Part shown: positions 35,145 to 45,300 of the stretch, piece by piece
Numbering within the stretch: the stretch's first letter is position 1
How the letters are laid out: each line of letters opens with the position of its first letter
Assembly (NCBI GenBank): GCA_040769125.1
Contig: JAXGLO010000001.1
Coordinates: 1,054,001-1,118,000, forward strand
DNA: 64,000 bases
Source: CAIXSE01 sp040769125
Lineage (GTDB): Bacteria > Actinomycetota > Thermoleophilia > UBA2241
Direction: 5' to 3'
Notes under the pieces: generated by a model
Database searches by the model: none
What the model was told of the DNA's origin: nothing
Seen by the model: the letters and a program-made list of their open reading frames with translations, nothing else
Position numbers and translations under genes: made by a program

Positions 35145-37465
35145 GCGCGGCTGCCGCCACGATCGCCGTCGTCGGCAATCCCAACTGTGGCAAGACGACG
35201 CTCTTCAACGGGCTCACGGGCCGTCGCCAGCGCGTCGGCAACTGGCCGGGCGTCACGGTCGAGCGCAAGGAGGGCACTGTCGTCCTCGGCGGGGAAGACG
35301 TCACGATCGTCGACCTGCCGGGGATCTACGCTCTGCTTGCGACCTCGGAAGACGAGCGCGTCGCGCGTGACTACATACTGAGCGGGGAGCCCGGGCTCGT
35401 CGTCAATATCGTCGATGCGACCAACCTCGAGCGCAACCTCTTCCTGACCACTCAGCTGCTCGACATGGGCGTGCCGCTCGTCGTCCTTCTGAACATGATG
35501 GATCTGGCGGAGGCCCAGGGGATCGCGATCGACGTCGATGAGCTGAGTGCCCTGCTGGGCTGCCCGGTCGTGCCGGCCGTCGCGACCAGGAAAGGCGACC
35601 TTCGCAGAGCTCGCACCGCTCTCGAGGCCGCCTGGCGCGTCCGGCGACAGCCCGCCACGGCCGTCCCGCAAGAGGAGGCCATCGAGGCGGTTGCCTCACA
35701 GTGGGCGGACGACCTCCAGGCTGTGGCGGGTCGCCTGGGCACGAACGGCCGCTGGCTGGCGCTGAAGCTGCTCGAGCGTGACGCTTGGGCGACCGGCAAC
35801 GTGCTCGAGTCGGGCGCCTTGAGTCGGCAGCAGATCGAGGATGCGGTAGGCGGGCTCGAGGCGGAGCTGGGTGAGCCGGCAGACATCGCCCTCGCCGGGG
35901 CGCGCTATCAGTTCATCGAGTCGGTGGCCGGCGCCAGCATTCTGCGGCCGCCGCCCTGCGAGACCCGGAGTGACAGGGTCGACAGTATCGTGCTGAACCG
36001 GTTTCTCGGCATCCCGCTGTTCCTCGGCGCGATGTTCCTCCTGTTCTGGTTTACGATGAGCATCGGCGGCGCGTTCATCGATTTCTTCGACATCGCCGGG
36101 GGCGCCATCTTCGTCGACGGTTTCGGCCGGCTGCTGGAGATGGTCTCCTGCCCCGATTGGCTGGTGGCCGTCCTCGCCGGCGGCGTCGGCGCCGGCATCC
36201 AGACCGTCGCCACGTTCATCCCGGTCGTCTTCGCCATGTTCCTCGGCCTCGCGCTGCTCGAGGACTCCGGCTACATGGCGCGGGCGGCGTTCGTCATGGA
36301 TCGCTTCATGCGCTGGATCGGCCTGCCCGGTAAGTCCTTCGTGCCGATGCTCATGGGCTTCGGCTGCAACGTCCCGGCGATCATGGCGACGCGCACGCTC
36401 GAGAGCAAACGGGATCGCTACCTCACGGTCTTCATGAACCCGTTCATGTCGTGCGGCGCGCGCCTGCCCGTGTACGCCGTGTTCGGCGTCGCCTTCTTCG
36501 GCGCGGCCGCCGGCGGCATGACCTTCTCGCTCTACTTCGTCGGCATCGTGCTCGCGATTCTCACCGGGCTGCTCCTGAAGAAGACGCTCTTCGAGGGCGA
36601 GCCCACGTACTTCGTCATGGAGCTGCCTCCGTACCACAGACCCCGGGCCGGGAACGTCATCAGGAACTCCGGGCGGCGCACGTGGGTCTTCATGACGCGC
36701 GCCAAGTACATCGTTCCGATCGTGGCCGTTCTGGCTCTGCTGAACACGGTGGGCGTCGACGGGACCGTCGGCCACGAGGACACGTCGCAGTCTCTCCTGT
36801 CGGGCATCGGCAGGACGATCACTCCCGCGCTGGAGCCGATGGGCGTCGAGAGCGAGAACTGGCCCGCGACGGTCGCCATCTTCACGGGCATCTTCGCCAA
36901 GGAGGTTGTGGTGGGGACGCTCAACTCTCTCTACGCACAGGACGCCGCAGAGGGGGAGGAGGAGAGCTCGTTCAGCCTCTGGGGCGGTGTTCGCAAGGCG
37001 CTCGCCACCGTGCCGGCCAATCTCGCCGATGCGCCGGCGAGCCTCGCGGACCCCTTCGGGCTCGGGCTCGTCGGTGAGGAGGGAGATACGGTCGTGGAGG
37101 AGGCCGGCGCGGCGACTACCGTCTACGCCGGGCTGCGCAGCGGCTTCACCGAAGGTAAATGGCAGGCGTACGCCTACCTGCTGTTCGTGCTGATCTACAT
37201 GCCGTGCGTGGCCGCCTTCGCGGCGATGACGAAGGAGATCGGGGTGGGCTACACGCTGCTCTCCACCGTCTACCTGACCGTTCTGGCATGGGCCGTGGCG
37301 ACGCTGTTCTACCAGTTCACCCTCGGCCACAGCCTGCTCTGGATTGCCGTCGCGATCGTGTTGCTGGTGCTGATGGCTCTCGCCTTCGCGGCGATCGGGA
37401 GACGAAGTCGTGGTGTGGAGGGTGTGTCGCTACGGCTGCCCGCAGAGTCGACCGGCTCAGGCTGA
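35141..37465 (+). CDS. feoB: Ferrous iron transporter FeoB
   Basis: The product is 774 aa. The N-terminal G domain has GNPNCGKTTLFNGLTG (G1), VDLPGIYAL (G3) and LLNMMDLAE (G4), followed by a helical GDI-like region (about 175-260). The membrane part has the two Gate motifs, including ARAAFVMDRFMR and GFGCNVPAIMATRTLE. An acidic, Ala-rich insert lies near residues 605-665 before the last helices. It imports Fe2+ driven by nucleotide switching. Confidence 0.96.
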   Translation: MSAAAATIAVVGNPNCGKTTLFNGLTGRRQRVGNWPGVTVERKEGTVVLGGEDVTIVDLPGIYALLATSEDERVARDYILSGEPGLVVNIVDATNLERNLFLTTQLLDMGVPLVVLLNMMDLAEAQGIAIDVDELSALLGCPVVPAVATRKGDLRRARTALEAAWRVRRQPATAVPQEEAIEAVASQWADDLQAVAGRLGTNGRWLALKLLERDAWATGNVLESGALSRQQIEDAVGGLEAELGEPADIALAGARYQFIESVAGASILRPPPCETRSDRVDSIVLNRFLGIPLFLGAMFLLFWFTMSIGGAFIDFFDIAGGAIFVDGFGRLLEMVSCPDWLVAVLAGGVGAGIQTVATFIPVVFAMFLGLALLEDSGYMARAAFVMDRFMRWIGLPGKSFVPMLMGFGCNVPAIMATRTLESKRDRYLTVFMNPFMSCGARLPVYAVFGVAFFGAAAGGMTFSLYFVGIVLAILTGLLLKKTLFEGEPTYFVMELPPYHRPRAGNVIRNSGRRTWVFMTRAKYIVPIVAVLALLNTVGVDGTVGHEDTSQSLLSGIGRTITPALEPMGVESENWPATVAIFTGIFAKEVVVGTLNSLYAQDAAEGEEESSFSLWGGVRKALATVPANLADAPASLADPFGLGLVGEEGDTVVEEAGAATTVYAGLRSGFTEGKWQAYAYLLFVLIYMPCVAAFAAMTKEIGVGYTLLSTVYLTVLAWAVATLFYQFTLGHSLLWIAVAIVLLVLMALAFAAIGRRSRGVEGVSLRLPAESTGSG

Positions 37466-37466
37466 G

Positions 37467-37928
37467 ATGCGAGGGCGAAAGGTGCTCGTCGATCTCATCA
37501 GGGCGCTGTGCGACGAGCGCCCCCGAACCATGCCCGAGCTGGCCGCCGAGCTTGGCGTCGATGTGGCGCGAGCTCGTCGAGCGTTCGAGTACTGCGAGCA
37601 CGTGGGCTATCTCGAGCGGATCGGCGTGGGCTGCGAGGCCGGTTGCCCGCGGGCCTGTGCGTCGTTGCGCTGCGCCTACAGTGCGCAGCAGACGCCAGAC
37701 GGGGGCGCCGGTACGTCGTGCGGCGCCGCCTGGTGGCGCGTCACCGAGAGCGGCGCACGCGTAGCGGACCCGGCCTCTCGGCTCGCCGGCGCTTCCCGGT
37801 GCGGCAGCCCGAGCGCTCTGTGGGGTCTCCGTTCTCATCGTCCACTCGCAGGCTTCCGCTCTCATTCCCATCTCGCGATGACCCATGGCGATGACCAGCG
37901 GGCCGGGCGCTCCAGCGGCGAGCTCTGA
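37467..37928 (+). CDS. FeoC-like winged-helix protein with four-Cys motif
   Basis: The product is 153 aa and starts right after feoB. Residues about 5-50 form a small winged helix (LVDLIRALCDERPRTMPELA). They are followed by C-x3-C-x3-C-x4-C spacing in CEAGCPRACASLRC, which suits an Fe-S or metal site as in FeoC. The last 80 residues are Ser/Arg/Gly-rich, without recognisable fold, and the real end may have been altered by frameshift. No ribosome binding site is obvious, so it may depend on coupling to feoB. Confidence 0.6.
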   Translation: MRGRKVLVDLIRALCDERPRTMPELAAELGVDVARARRAFEYCEHVGYLERIGVGCEAGCPRACASLRCAYSAQQTPDGGAGTSCGAAWWRVTESGARVADPASRLAGASRCGSPSALWGLRSHRPLAGFRSHSHLAMTHGDDQRAGRSSGEL

Positions 37929-38029
37929 AAGGCCTCGTTTCCCAGTGATTGGGTAGGAGCAGTTCTCATCTATGACGGTGTCATATGACGGTTCTGCCGG
38001 CGTGACTACACACAGACTGCTTGTCAGGC

Positions 38030-38059
38030 TTGCGAATCATTATCATGATCTTGTATACT
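38030..38059 (+). promoter_or_regulatory. Promoter copy 1 with Fur-type box
   Basis: TTGCGA (38030-38035), an 18-bp spacer and TATACT (38054-38059). The 7-1-7 sequence TGCGAAT-C-ATTATCA at 38031-38045 overlaps -35 and spacer. The Fur-family consensus is TGATAAT-N-ATTATCA, so the right half is perfect. The same arrangement recurs at 38763 and 47244. Confidence 0.65.
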
Positions 38060-38065
38060 ACTCGT

Positions 38066-38165
38066 GTGCTTTGGGTGCCTGCGCCCGGAGCACGATTGCG
38101 GTGATCCGCTAGTTGCTCGGCGCTACTGGTTGAGCCTGTTCTCTAACGTGGCGGCGCCCGGAGGC
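38066..38165 (+). ncRNA. Structured leader RNA, copy 1 (3' part broken)
   Basis: It follows promoter copy 1. It has the GGGTGC-ct-GCGCCC hairpin inside a GTGCT/AGCAC stem, then GCGG-TGAT-CCGC, then TGAG...CTC and the shared AACGTGGCGGC. The last hairpin seen in the other copies is lost, and the sequence joins a gene fragment at about 38160. Confidence 0.5.
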
Positions 38166-38170
38166 TCACG

Positions 38171-38428
38171 GTGACCTTCAATGAGGTCACCAGGAAGCTC
38201 CAGCTGCGGCACTACCGCATCCGCTACCGGGTGGTCGGCGCCCGCGCCTGGCAGTCGCGGACCATCACCCGCAGCTACACTGACAGCAACACCCTGGCGC
38301 GGCAGACCCTGACCCGCCTGCAGAAGGGTAAGCGCTATCAGGTCACGCTGCTGGCCGGCAAGAAGGTCGGCGGCAGCTGGTACTGGTCGCAGCCCGCCAA
38401 GGTCAAGACGAGCGCTCGCATCAAGTGA
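38171..38428 (+). pseudogene. Remnant of a secreted fibronectin type III protein (C-terminal domain only)
   Basis: An 85-aa frame encodes only the end of an FN3-like domain (HYRIRYRVVGARAWQSRTI, LQKGKRYQVTLLAGKK, SWYWSQPAKVKT), the form seen at the C-terminus of cell-surface proteins of related bacteria. It has no signal peptide and no proper start, and it is joined to a broken leader RNA copy 1. A deletion that removed the body of a third leader-controlled surface gene explains this best. Confidence 0.6.
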
Positions 38429-38461
38429 GGCGCTGAAAGAGCCCCACCTCCTGGGCGGGGG

Positions 38462-38495
38462 AAGGCCCGGCCGGTCTGCGCTCCGGCCGGGCCTT
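38462..38495. terminator. Rho-independent-type terminator
   Basis: A perfect 13-bp stem (AAGGCCCGGCCGG and complement) with loop TCTGCGCT is followed by CGTTGTT. It ends the FN3 remnant transcript. Confidence 0.8.
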
Positions 38496-38502
38496 CGTTG
38501 TT

Positions 38503-38610
38503 GGGGACATCAGGGAGCGCGGCGCCGGCTCGGCCATCTTCGATGGGGATATCGGAGAGCGCCGCGCCGGCATGGCCCTCATCGTTGGGGCATCGGGGGC
38601 GCGGGGCTGG
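38503..38610. repeat. 42-bp imperfect tandem repeat, about 2.5 units
   Basis: Units start at 38503, 38545 and 38587 (partial) with the shared core ggggayatcrgrgagcgc and later gccggc-tggcc. It directly follows the terminator. No function seen. Confidence 0.6.
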
Positions 38611-38762
38611 TCGGGGCGGTCCCGCGCCGAGAGTCCCGCTGCCGGCTTGGCCACCGTCGTCCGGAGCCGGTGTGCGAGCGCTTTCGCTCCATCCGCTTTG
38701 CGGGCGGTTCTCATTCGTGGCTGAGCCACTGCGCAATAGAGTCGAGGTTCACAGTGCCACAC

Positions 38763-38792
38763 TTGCGAATGTTTATCACAAGTGTGTATACT
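38763..38792 (+). promoter_or_regulatory. Promoter copy 2 with Fur-type box
   Basis: TTGCGA (38763-38768), 18-bp spacer, TATACT (38787-38792), with TGCGAAT-G-TTTATCA at 38764-38778. A second palindrome, ACACTTG (38759-38765) and CAAGTGT (38779-38785), frames the box in this copy only. Confidence 0.65.
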
Positions 38793-38798
38793 GTCGGC

Positions 38799-38901
38799 GT
38801 CGTGCTCTGGGCGCCTGCGCCCGGAGCACGACAGCGGTAATCCGCCTGTTGCTCGGCGCCAGTGGATGAGCCTGCTCAATGACGTGGCGGCGCCCGCCGC
38901 C
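38799..38901 (+). ncRNA. Structured leader RNA, copy 2 (most complete)
   Basis: Four stems can be read: GTCGTGCT-ct-GGGCGC-ct-GCGCCC-gg-AGCACGAC (38799-38832), GCGG-TAAT-CCGC (38834-38845), TGAGC-ct-GCTCA (38867-38878) and GGCGGC-gccc-GCCGCC (38886-38901). Compared with copies 1 and 3, stem pairs change together (GGGTGC/GGGCGC against GCGCCC by GU to GC; GGTGGC/GGCGGC against GCCGCC), and single-stranded ACGTGG is kept. It leads into the HNH-repeat gene and the giant surface protein gene. No B12 box is visible. Confidence 0.55.
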
Positions 38902-38963
38902 AGCCCAAACGCCCGAGAGCGACTCGTTCGGGACTGATCCCCGGAACGGGAGGAGATGTTGGG

Positions 38964-39335
38964 GTGACGCCACCTGACGGCTGGAGGCAGCACTGGCAGC
39001 CCGGAGATCCTCTCTCCGCGGAAGACCGTGCTTTGCTCGCGCCGTTGCTCGCCAAGGCCCATGAGCTTGGGCGCACGCCGACGCGGCGCGAGGTCGCGAC
39101 CTCAGAGGATATCAAGCGCCGCTTTCGCACCTGGGGCAATGCAGTTCGCGCCGCCGGCCTGCCGTGGGTGAACTACCCGGAGCAGCGGCGTCTCGCCGAG
39201 AGAGACCAGCCTTGCTCCCAGACGGCCCCGGACCATCCTCGCGAATCACGCAGTAACCGTCGTGGCAGCACTGCCGCCGACCAGATCTCACATCATAGAG
39301 AGGAACCTACAGGCTATGGAGGGCATGCCGAATGA
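38964..39335 (+). CDS. Small protein with homing-endonuclease-associated (HNH) repeat
   Basis: The product is 123 aa from a GTG with GGGAGGAGA upstream. Residues about 22-62 match the repeat found next to HNH/homing endonucleases (LLAKAHELGRTPTRREVA, IKRRFRTWGNAVRAAGL), a small DNA-binding helical unit. The tail is polar and unordered. No nuclease domain is present. Its stop overlaps the start of the giant surface protein (ATGA), so the two are translated together. It might be a regulator or a co-opted element. Confidence 0.55.
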   Translation: MTPPDGWRQHWQPGDPLSAEDRALLAPLLAKAHELGRTPTRREVATSEDIKRRFRTWGNAVRAAGLPWVNYPEQRRLAERDQPCSQTAPDHPRESRSNRRGSTAADQISHHREEPTGYGGHAE

Positions 39336-42300
39336 GACACGAGCGAACTGACACAAATGCGGCCGCGGCGTCACGTCGTGACCACCCGCCGCGTACGAAG
39401 CGGAGTCGGATGAGCGCCAGGAAGAAAGCGTTCCTGATGCAGTGGCGGTCGATAGTCTTGTTCGCCGTCATGATGCTCGCTGCGGTGCTGGGGGGCGCCT
39501 TCCTGGCGTCCGCCCCGGCGCAGGCCGCCGGGACCATCGACGTGGTGGTCGATTTCGAGGGCTACAACCTCGGCCAGGGTTTCTATAGCGAGCCCACCTT
39601 ACTGCAGCTACCTGAGGGCGCCACGGTAGCTGAGGCAGCCGTCCAGCTGATGGGAGATCGGCTGAGCTATACAGGTTCACCTACAGGCAGCGACTTCTAC
39701 ATGCAAGGCGTCCGGAGCGCAGACACGGGCGTGGTCAACATCCCCTTCTACATCACCGCCAACGGAGGCCCTACCACGCAGCAGGCCATCGACCGCGGCA
39801 ACCGGCCCCCAGTGGACGTGCTCGGTGAGTTCGACTACAGCACCCAGGCCGGCTGGATGTACACAGTGAACAACGTCTCTGCGAGCGTCGGCGCGGGGTC
39901 GTTCGTCCTGCACGACAACGACGTGGTGCGCTGGCAGTTCACCGTCTGGGGCCTCGGCCGTGACCTGGGCGTGCCCACCTTTATGGGTTTGCCCTTCTTC
40001 ACCATGGCCGACAAGACCGAGCTCATGCGCGCGCTCGTCGCTGAGGGCGCCGTCGAGGGAGCCAAGCCGGCCGCCCTCGACGTGATCATCAATCCGCTGG
40101 CCACGGAGGCCGAGGTCACGGCGGCGCTGAATGCCCTGCAGGGAGCGCCCTCCGTCAATCTCGAGACCGCCTACCAGGACACCGGCGCCTTCATCGTCGA
40201 CCGCGGCGTCCCCACCGTGGGCTCGGTCAAGGGCGAGTGGGCTGCGCTCGGCCTCGCCCGCGCCGGCTACGACGTGCCGGACGGCTACTTCGAGACCTAC
40301 CTTGAGAACGTCACCAACCATGTGGTCGCGGCCGAGGGCGCGCTGAGCCCGCGGACCGAGTACTCGCGCATCATCCTGGCCCTCACCTCGATCGGCGCCG
40401 ACGTCAGCAACGTGGGCGGCCATAACCTGCTCGAGGGCCTGGCCGACTACGATGAGGTAATCTCCCAGGGCGTCAACGGGGCGGTCTTCGCCCTCTTGGC
40501 CCTGGATAGCCATGGCTACGAGGTGCCCGCGGTTGCGGGAGTGGATACTCTCACCACCCGCCAGCTCCTGATCGACAAGATCCTCGAGCTTGAGCTCGAC
40601 GGCGGCGGCTGGACCTTCTACGTCTACCCCGGCGCCACCGCCGACGTCGATCTCACGGCCATGGCCCTGCAGGCTTTGGCTCCCTATTACGCGAGCAACT
40701 CCGCGGCGAAGGCGGCCGTCGACCGTGGCCTCGCGCTGCTCTCCAGCATGCAGAACGAAGACGGCGTCTTCCCCAGCGCCTGGGGTGACCCGAGCGCAGA
40801 GAGCGTCTCCCAGGTCATCACGGCTCTCACGGCTCTGGGCCTCGACCCGCAGACCGATGTCCGGTTCATCAAGGGCGGCACCACGCTCCTCGACGCCCTG
40901 CTCACCTACTACGTGGACGGCGGCGGCTTCAAGCACGTCGTCACCGGGGAGCGCAACGACCTGGCGAGCGAACAGGGCTACTACAGCCTTGCAGCCTACT
41001 TCCGTTTCGCCGGCGGCCAGACCTCTCTCTACAACATGAGCGACGTGGAGATCGTGCCTGCGACCTATCCGGTAACTGTGAACCTGGAGCCGGCCAGCGC
41101 CTCGATCGTCATCATGGACTCCGAGGGCAACACGGTCGGCACCGGCACGTCGCACGACCTCGTCGCCGGCTCCTACAGCTACCGCGCTGGAGCAGATGGC
41201 CATCGTGCCGCTTCCGGCTCCTTCACCGTGAGCGGCGCGCCCGTGACGGTGGACGTGACCCTGGAGCCCTACGTCGCCTCCGGCTATAGCTGGACGGAGT
41301 CCTACCGCGGCAACAGTAGTAACATGGCCGTCGTCGACGACCCGGCCATCGCCGCGGGCGTCCCCACCACTCTGAGCGAGTCTGAGGTCAGGTGGGCGGC
41401 CTCCGGCGCGAAGACACACGCCATCTTCGTCAACGGCGAGATGTTCTCGGCGTCCGGCAGCGTCCTGAGCAAGATCGATACCACCAACGGTACGACCACG
41501 ACTGCGACGCTCGCCGGCAGCATGGGTTTCTCGTACTTCATCACCTCGGGTGAGGGCAAGATCTTTATCCAGGAAGGACTGAGAGTCGAGGCCATCAACG
41601 CCGCCGACATGACGCAGGCGTGGCGCAGCGAACCGGTCTCCGGGAGCGGCCAGGGGCTCACTCCGCTCTACTACGCTGACGGATTCGTCTACGGAGGCAC
41701 GACCCAGGGAACCGGAACGGTGTTCTTCTGCATGAGCGCCGCCGACGGCTCCATCGTCTGGGAAGTTCCGTGGGAGAAGAACCCCAACACCGGCGGCGAC
41801 AGCTGGAGCACCTCCGGGCACTACTGGGCCGGAGCCAACGTCATCGGCGACTACTGCGTGTTCGGCGGCGAGAGCGGCGTTCTACGCTCCGTCAACAAGC
41901 TCACCGGTGAGACTGTCGATGTCTGCAACACCCCAGCAGGGCACGACATCCGCAGCTCCATCGCTTACGCGGGCGGCGATCTCTACTTCACCGTCAAGCA
42001 GGGCGGCCTGCTCTACAAGGTCGACTTCGATGAGAGCAGTGGCCAGCTGGGTAGCGTGACAAGCGCGAAGATCGACCCGAACGCAACTGAGACGATCAGC
42101 ACTCCCGTCGTCCACGACGGCAGGGTGTATGTGAGTGCCAGCACCAACACGGCAACCAAGGCCGTGGTGGGTGTGCTGAGCGCCAGCGATCTCTCTCACA
42201 TCTATTCTGTCCCGCTTGCTGCCGACGCAGGCACAGCGACAAAGGGCCACGATGTACTGCTCGTGGTCGACGAGGCCAACGACTGTGTCTACGGCTACAC

Positions 42301-45300
42301 CACCCATTTCTGGACGCCGGGCAGTATCACCGGCTTCCGCGATGCGGCAGGGCAGACCACACCGCAGTACGTGGACTTCAGCTCGGTCACGCAATCGGTC
42401 GCTGCCAACTACGGGGCGGCCCAGGTCATCACGGGGCCTGACGGCACGCTGTACTTCACCAACGACGCGGGCAAGATGATCGCCCTGGCGAAGAACAGCG
42501 CCTATCTCACAGCTCTCTCGGCGGATACCGGCACGCTTTCGCCCGCATTCGCGTCAGGCACGACCACGTACACGGTCGTCGTGCCGCGAGGGACGCCCAG
42601 CGTCGATCTGAACTTCGCCGCGGTCGAGGGCGCGAGCGTGGAGGTCAACGGCTCCCCCGGCACCGGCAGCGCGACGATCGCCCTGTCCGAGGGCACTGCG
42701 ACTGCCACGCTCAAGGTGCAGAAGGGCTCGTACAGCCGCACCTATACCATCAACATCAGAGAAGCGAACGACGACGCGACGCTATCGGATCTGAAGCTCT
42801 CTACTTCCAACAGGTGGAACCAGTCTCTGCTGGAGACGACGCCCACATTCTCGGCGGATACCACCTACGTGGTGCAGACCACGGCGGAGCCGAGCAGGAC
42901 CTTCATCAACCTCTGGCCGGCGGCGAGCGACGGGAACGCCTCCATCGTCGTCACGGCCGGGCCCGGGATGCGGCCTGGTAGCGGATCGTCCGGCGACCCT
43001 ATTCCCGTCACGGGTACCAATGCCTCGCGTGACAGGTACGCGGCGTACTTCGTGACCTCGCCGCAGCAGGCGAACCTCGGCACCGTGACCGTTGAGGTCA
43101 CGGCGGAGGACGGCACGACGACCAAGGCCTACACGGTCGTGCTCGTGAAGAACGCGGATACGGCCGCGCCGCTGATCAGCGATGTTGAGGCAAGCGGTCT
43201 GACGGTCACCGTTACGGCCACCGACGACAACCTGCTCGCCCCGGAGGCATACAGCTTCGACGGTGGGGAGTCCTGGCAGGCATCGAATGAGAAGACGTTC
43301 GCCGAGGCGGGCACTCTGCCTGCCGGGACCATCCGCGTCAGAGACGCGGTGCTGAACGTCGCCGAGCACGGCGAGGATGTCGTCCTGGCGCCTGCCGTGG
43401 ACAAGGCCGCCCTCAACGAGGCCATCGCCACCGCTCAGGGCAAGCAGCAGGCCGACTACACGCCGGCCAGCTGGCAGGCCCTGGAGACGGCGCTCGCCGC
43501 CGCCCAGGCGGTCGCCGACGACCCCGACGCCACCCAGGCGCAGGTCGATGAGGCGACGGCCAACCTCAACGCGGCGATCGACGGGCTGATGGCGAACCCC
43601 GGCGAGCCCATCGACGTCACGGTCAGGTTCCAGAAGGACGCCACCGGCTTCGTGGTGGCTAAGCAGAACGTGGAGCTCGAGACCGATCTCTCCGAGCGCT
43701 ACGGCTACGTCGACGCCTACAGGGGCGGTGAGGCCACCGCGCTCGACGCCCTGGTGCGGGCACACATCGCCGTCTACGGCGATGAGCCGGCGAACGTCCA
43801 GAGCAACCTGACCGTGACGAGCCAGGGCTACGTCACCAGAGTCATGGGCGTGAGCACGTCCAACTTCTCCTACTACGTCAACGGCAAGATGCCGGGCGAC
43901 GGCGTGTTCGTCGCGGATCCATACATGGGTGGAACCTCGCAAACCGGCTACGCCGTGAGCCAGGCTCTCCTGGAGGATAAGGACAACACCTCGTTCGTCG
44001 TGCTCCAGGACGACTGGACGATGGACACCTTCGGCTGGTTCGAGGCCGCCGGCGAGAGGACCGAGCAGGTCAGCGTGACGGCCGGCGAGAACCTCGACCT
44101 CACGCTCAAGGGCTACATGAACTGGTACGGCCTCTCCGATCCTGAGTGGCAGGCATCGAACACCGCGGCCGTCGAAGGCGCGAGCGTCGTCCTGGTCGCC
44201 GTAAACGGTGGTGCCGGCACCTTCGGTAGCTCGATGGCGACGACGAACGCGGAAGGCCAGGCGACCGTGAGCTTCACGGAGCCGGGTACCTACGTCGTCT
44301 CGGCTACGATCTCGGGCTGGCCTCCGCTGATCTCCCCGTGGCTCACGGTCACCGTGACCGTGCCGCCGGCCGACAAGGCCGCCCTCAACGAGGCCATCGC
44401 CACCGCTCAGGGCAAGCAGGAGGCCGACTACACGCCGGCCAGCTGGCAGGCCCTGGAGACGGCGCTCGCCGCCGCCCAGGCGGTCGCCGACGACCCCGAC
44501 GCCACCCAGGCGCAGGTCGACGAGGCGACGGCCAACCTCAACGCGGCGATCGACGGGCTCGTGCTCAAGGCCGACAAGGCCGCCCTCAACGAGGCCATCG
44601 CCACCGCTCAGGGCAAGCAGCAGGCCGACTACACGCCGGCCAGCTGGCAGGCCCTGGAGACGGCGCTCGCCGCCGCCCAGGCGGTCGCCGACGACCCCGA
44701 CGCCACCCAGGCGCAGGTCGATGAGGCGACGGCCAACCTCAACGCGGCGATCGACGGGCTGATGGCGAACCCCGGCGAGCCCATCGACGTCACGGTCAGG
44801 TTCCAGAAGGACGCCACCGGCTTCGTGGTGGCTAAGCAGAACGTGGAGCTCGAGACCGATCTCTCCGAGCGCTACGGCTACGTCGACGCCTACAGGGGCG
44901 GTGAGGCCACCGCGCTCGACGCCCTGGTGCGGGCACACATCGCCGTCTACGGCGATGAGCCGGCGAACGTCCAGAGCAACCTGACCGTGACGAGCCAGGG
45001 CTACGTCACCAGAGTCATGGGCGTGAGCACGTCCAACTTCTCCTACTACGTCAACGGCAAGATGCCGGGCGACGGCGTGTTCGTCGCGGATCCATACATG
45101 GGTGGAACCTCGCAAACCGGCTACGCCGTGAGCCAGGCTCTCCTGGAGGATAAGGACAACACCTCGTTCGTCGTGCTCCAGGACGACTGGACGATGGACA
45201 CCTTCGGCTGGTTCGAGGCCGCCGGCGAGAGGACCGAGCAGGTCAGCGTGACGGCCGGCGAGAACCTCGACCTCACGCTCAAGGGCTACATGAACTGGTA

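Larger units (their letters stand above)
38429..38963. other. Noncoding stretch: terminator, tandem repeat, promoter and leader copy 2
   Basis: About 535 bp without a supported gene. It contains the hairpin at 38462-38495, a 42-bp tandem repeat at 38503-38610, the promoter at 38763-38792 and leader RNA copy 2, annotated separately. Confidence 0.7.

Noticed and set aside
35696..37330. A 544-codon minus-strand frame opposite feoB
   Set aside because: feoB has all G motifs and gates on the plus strand; the antisense product is charged low-complexity sequence.
38066..38901. Cobalamin riboswitch in the leader RNAs
   Set aside because: The B12 box and the conserved core elements are not present; only short pieces such as GGTGATCC look similar. 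I keep the leaders as an unassigned structured RNA.
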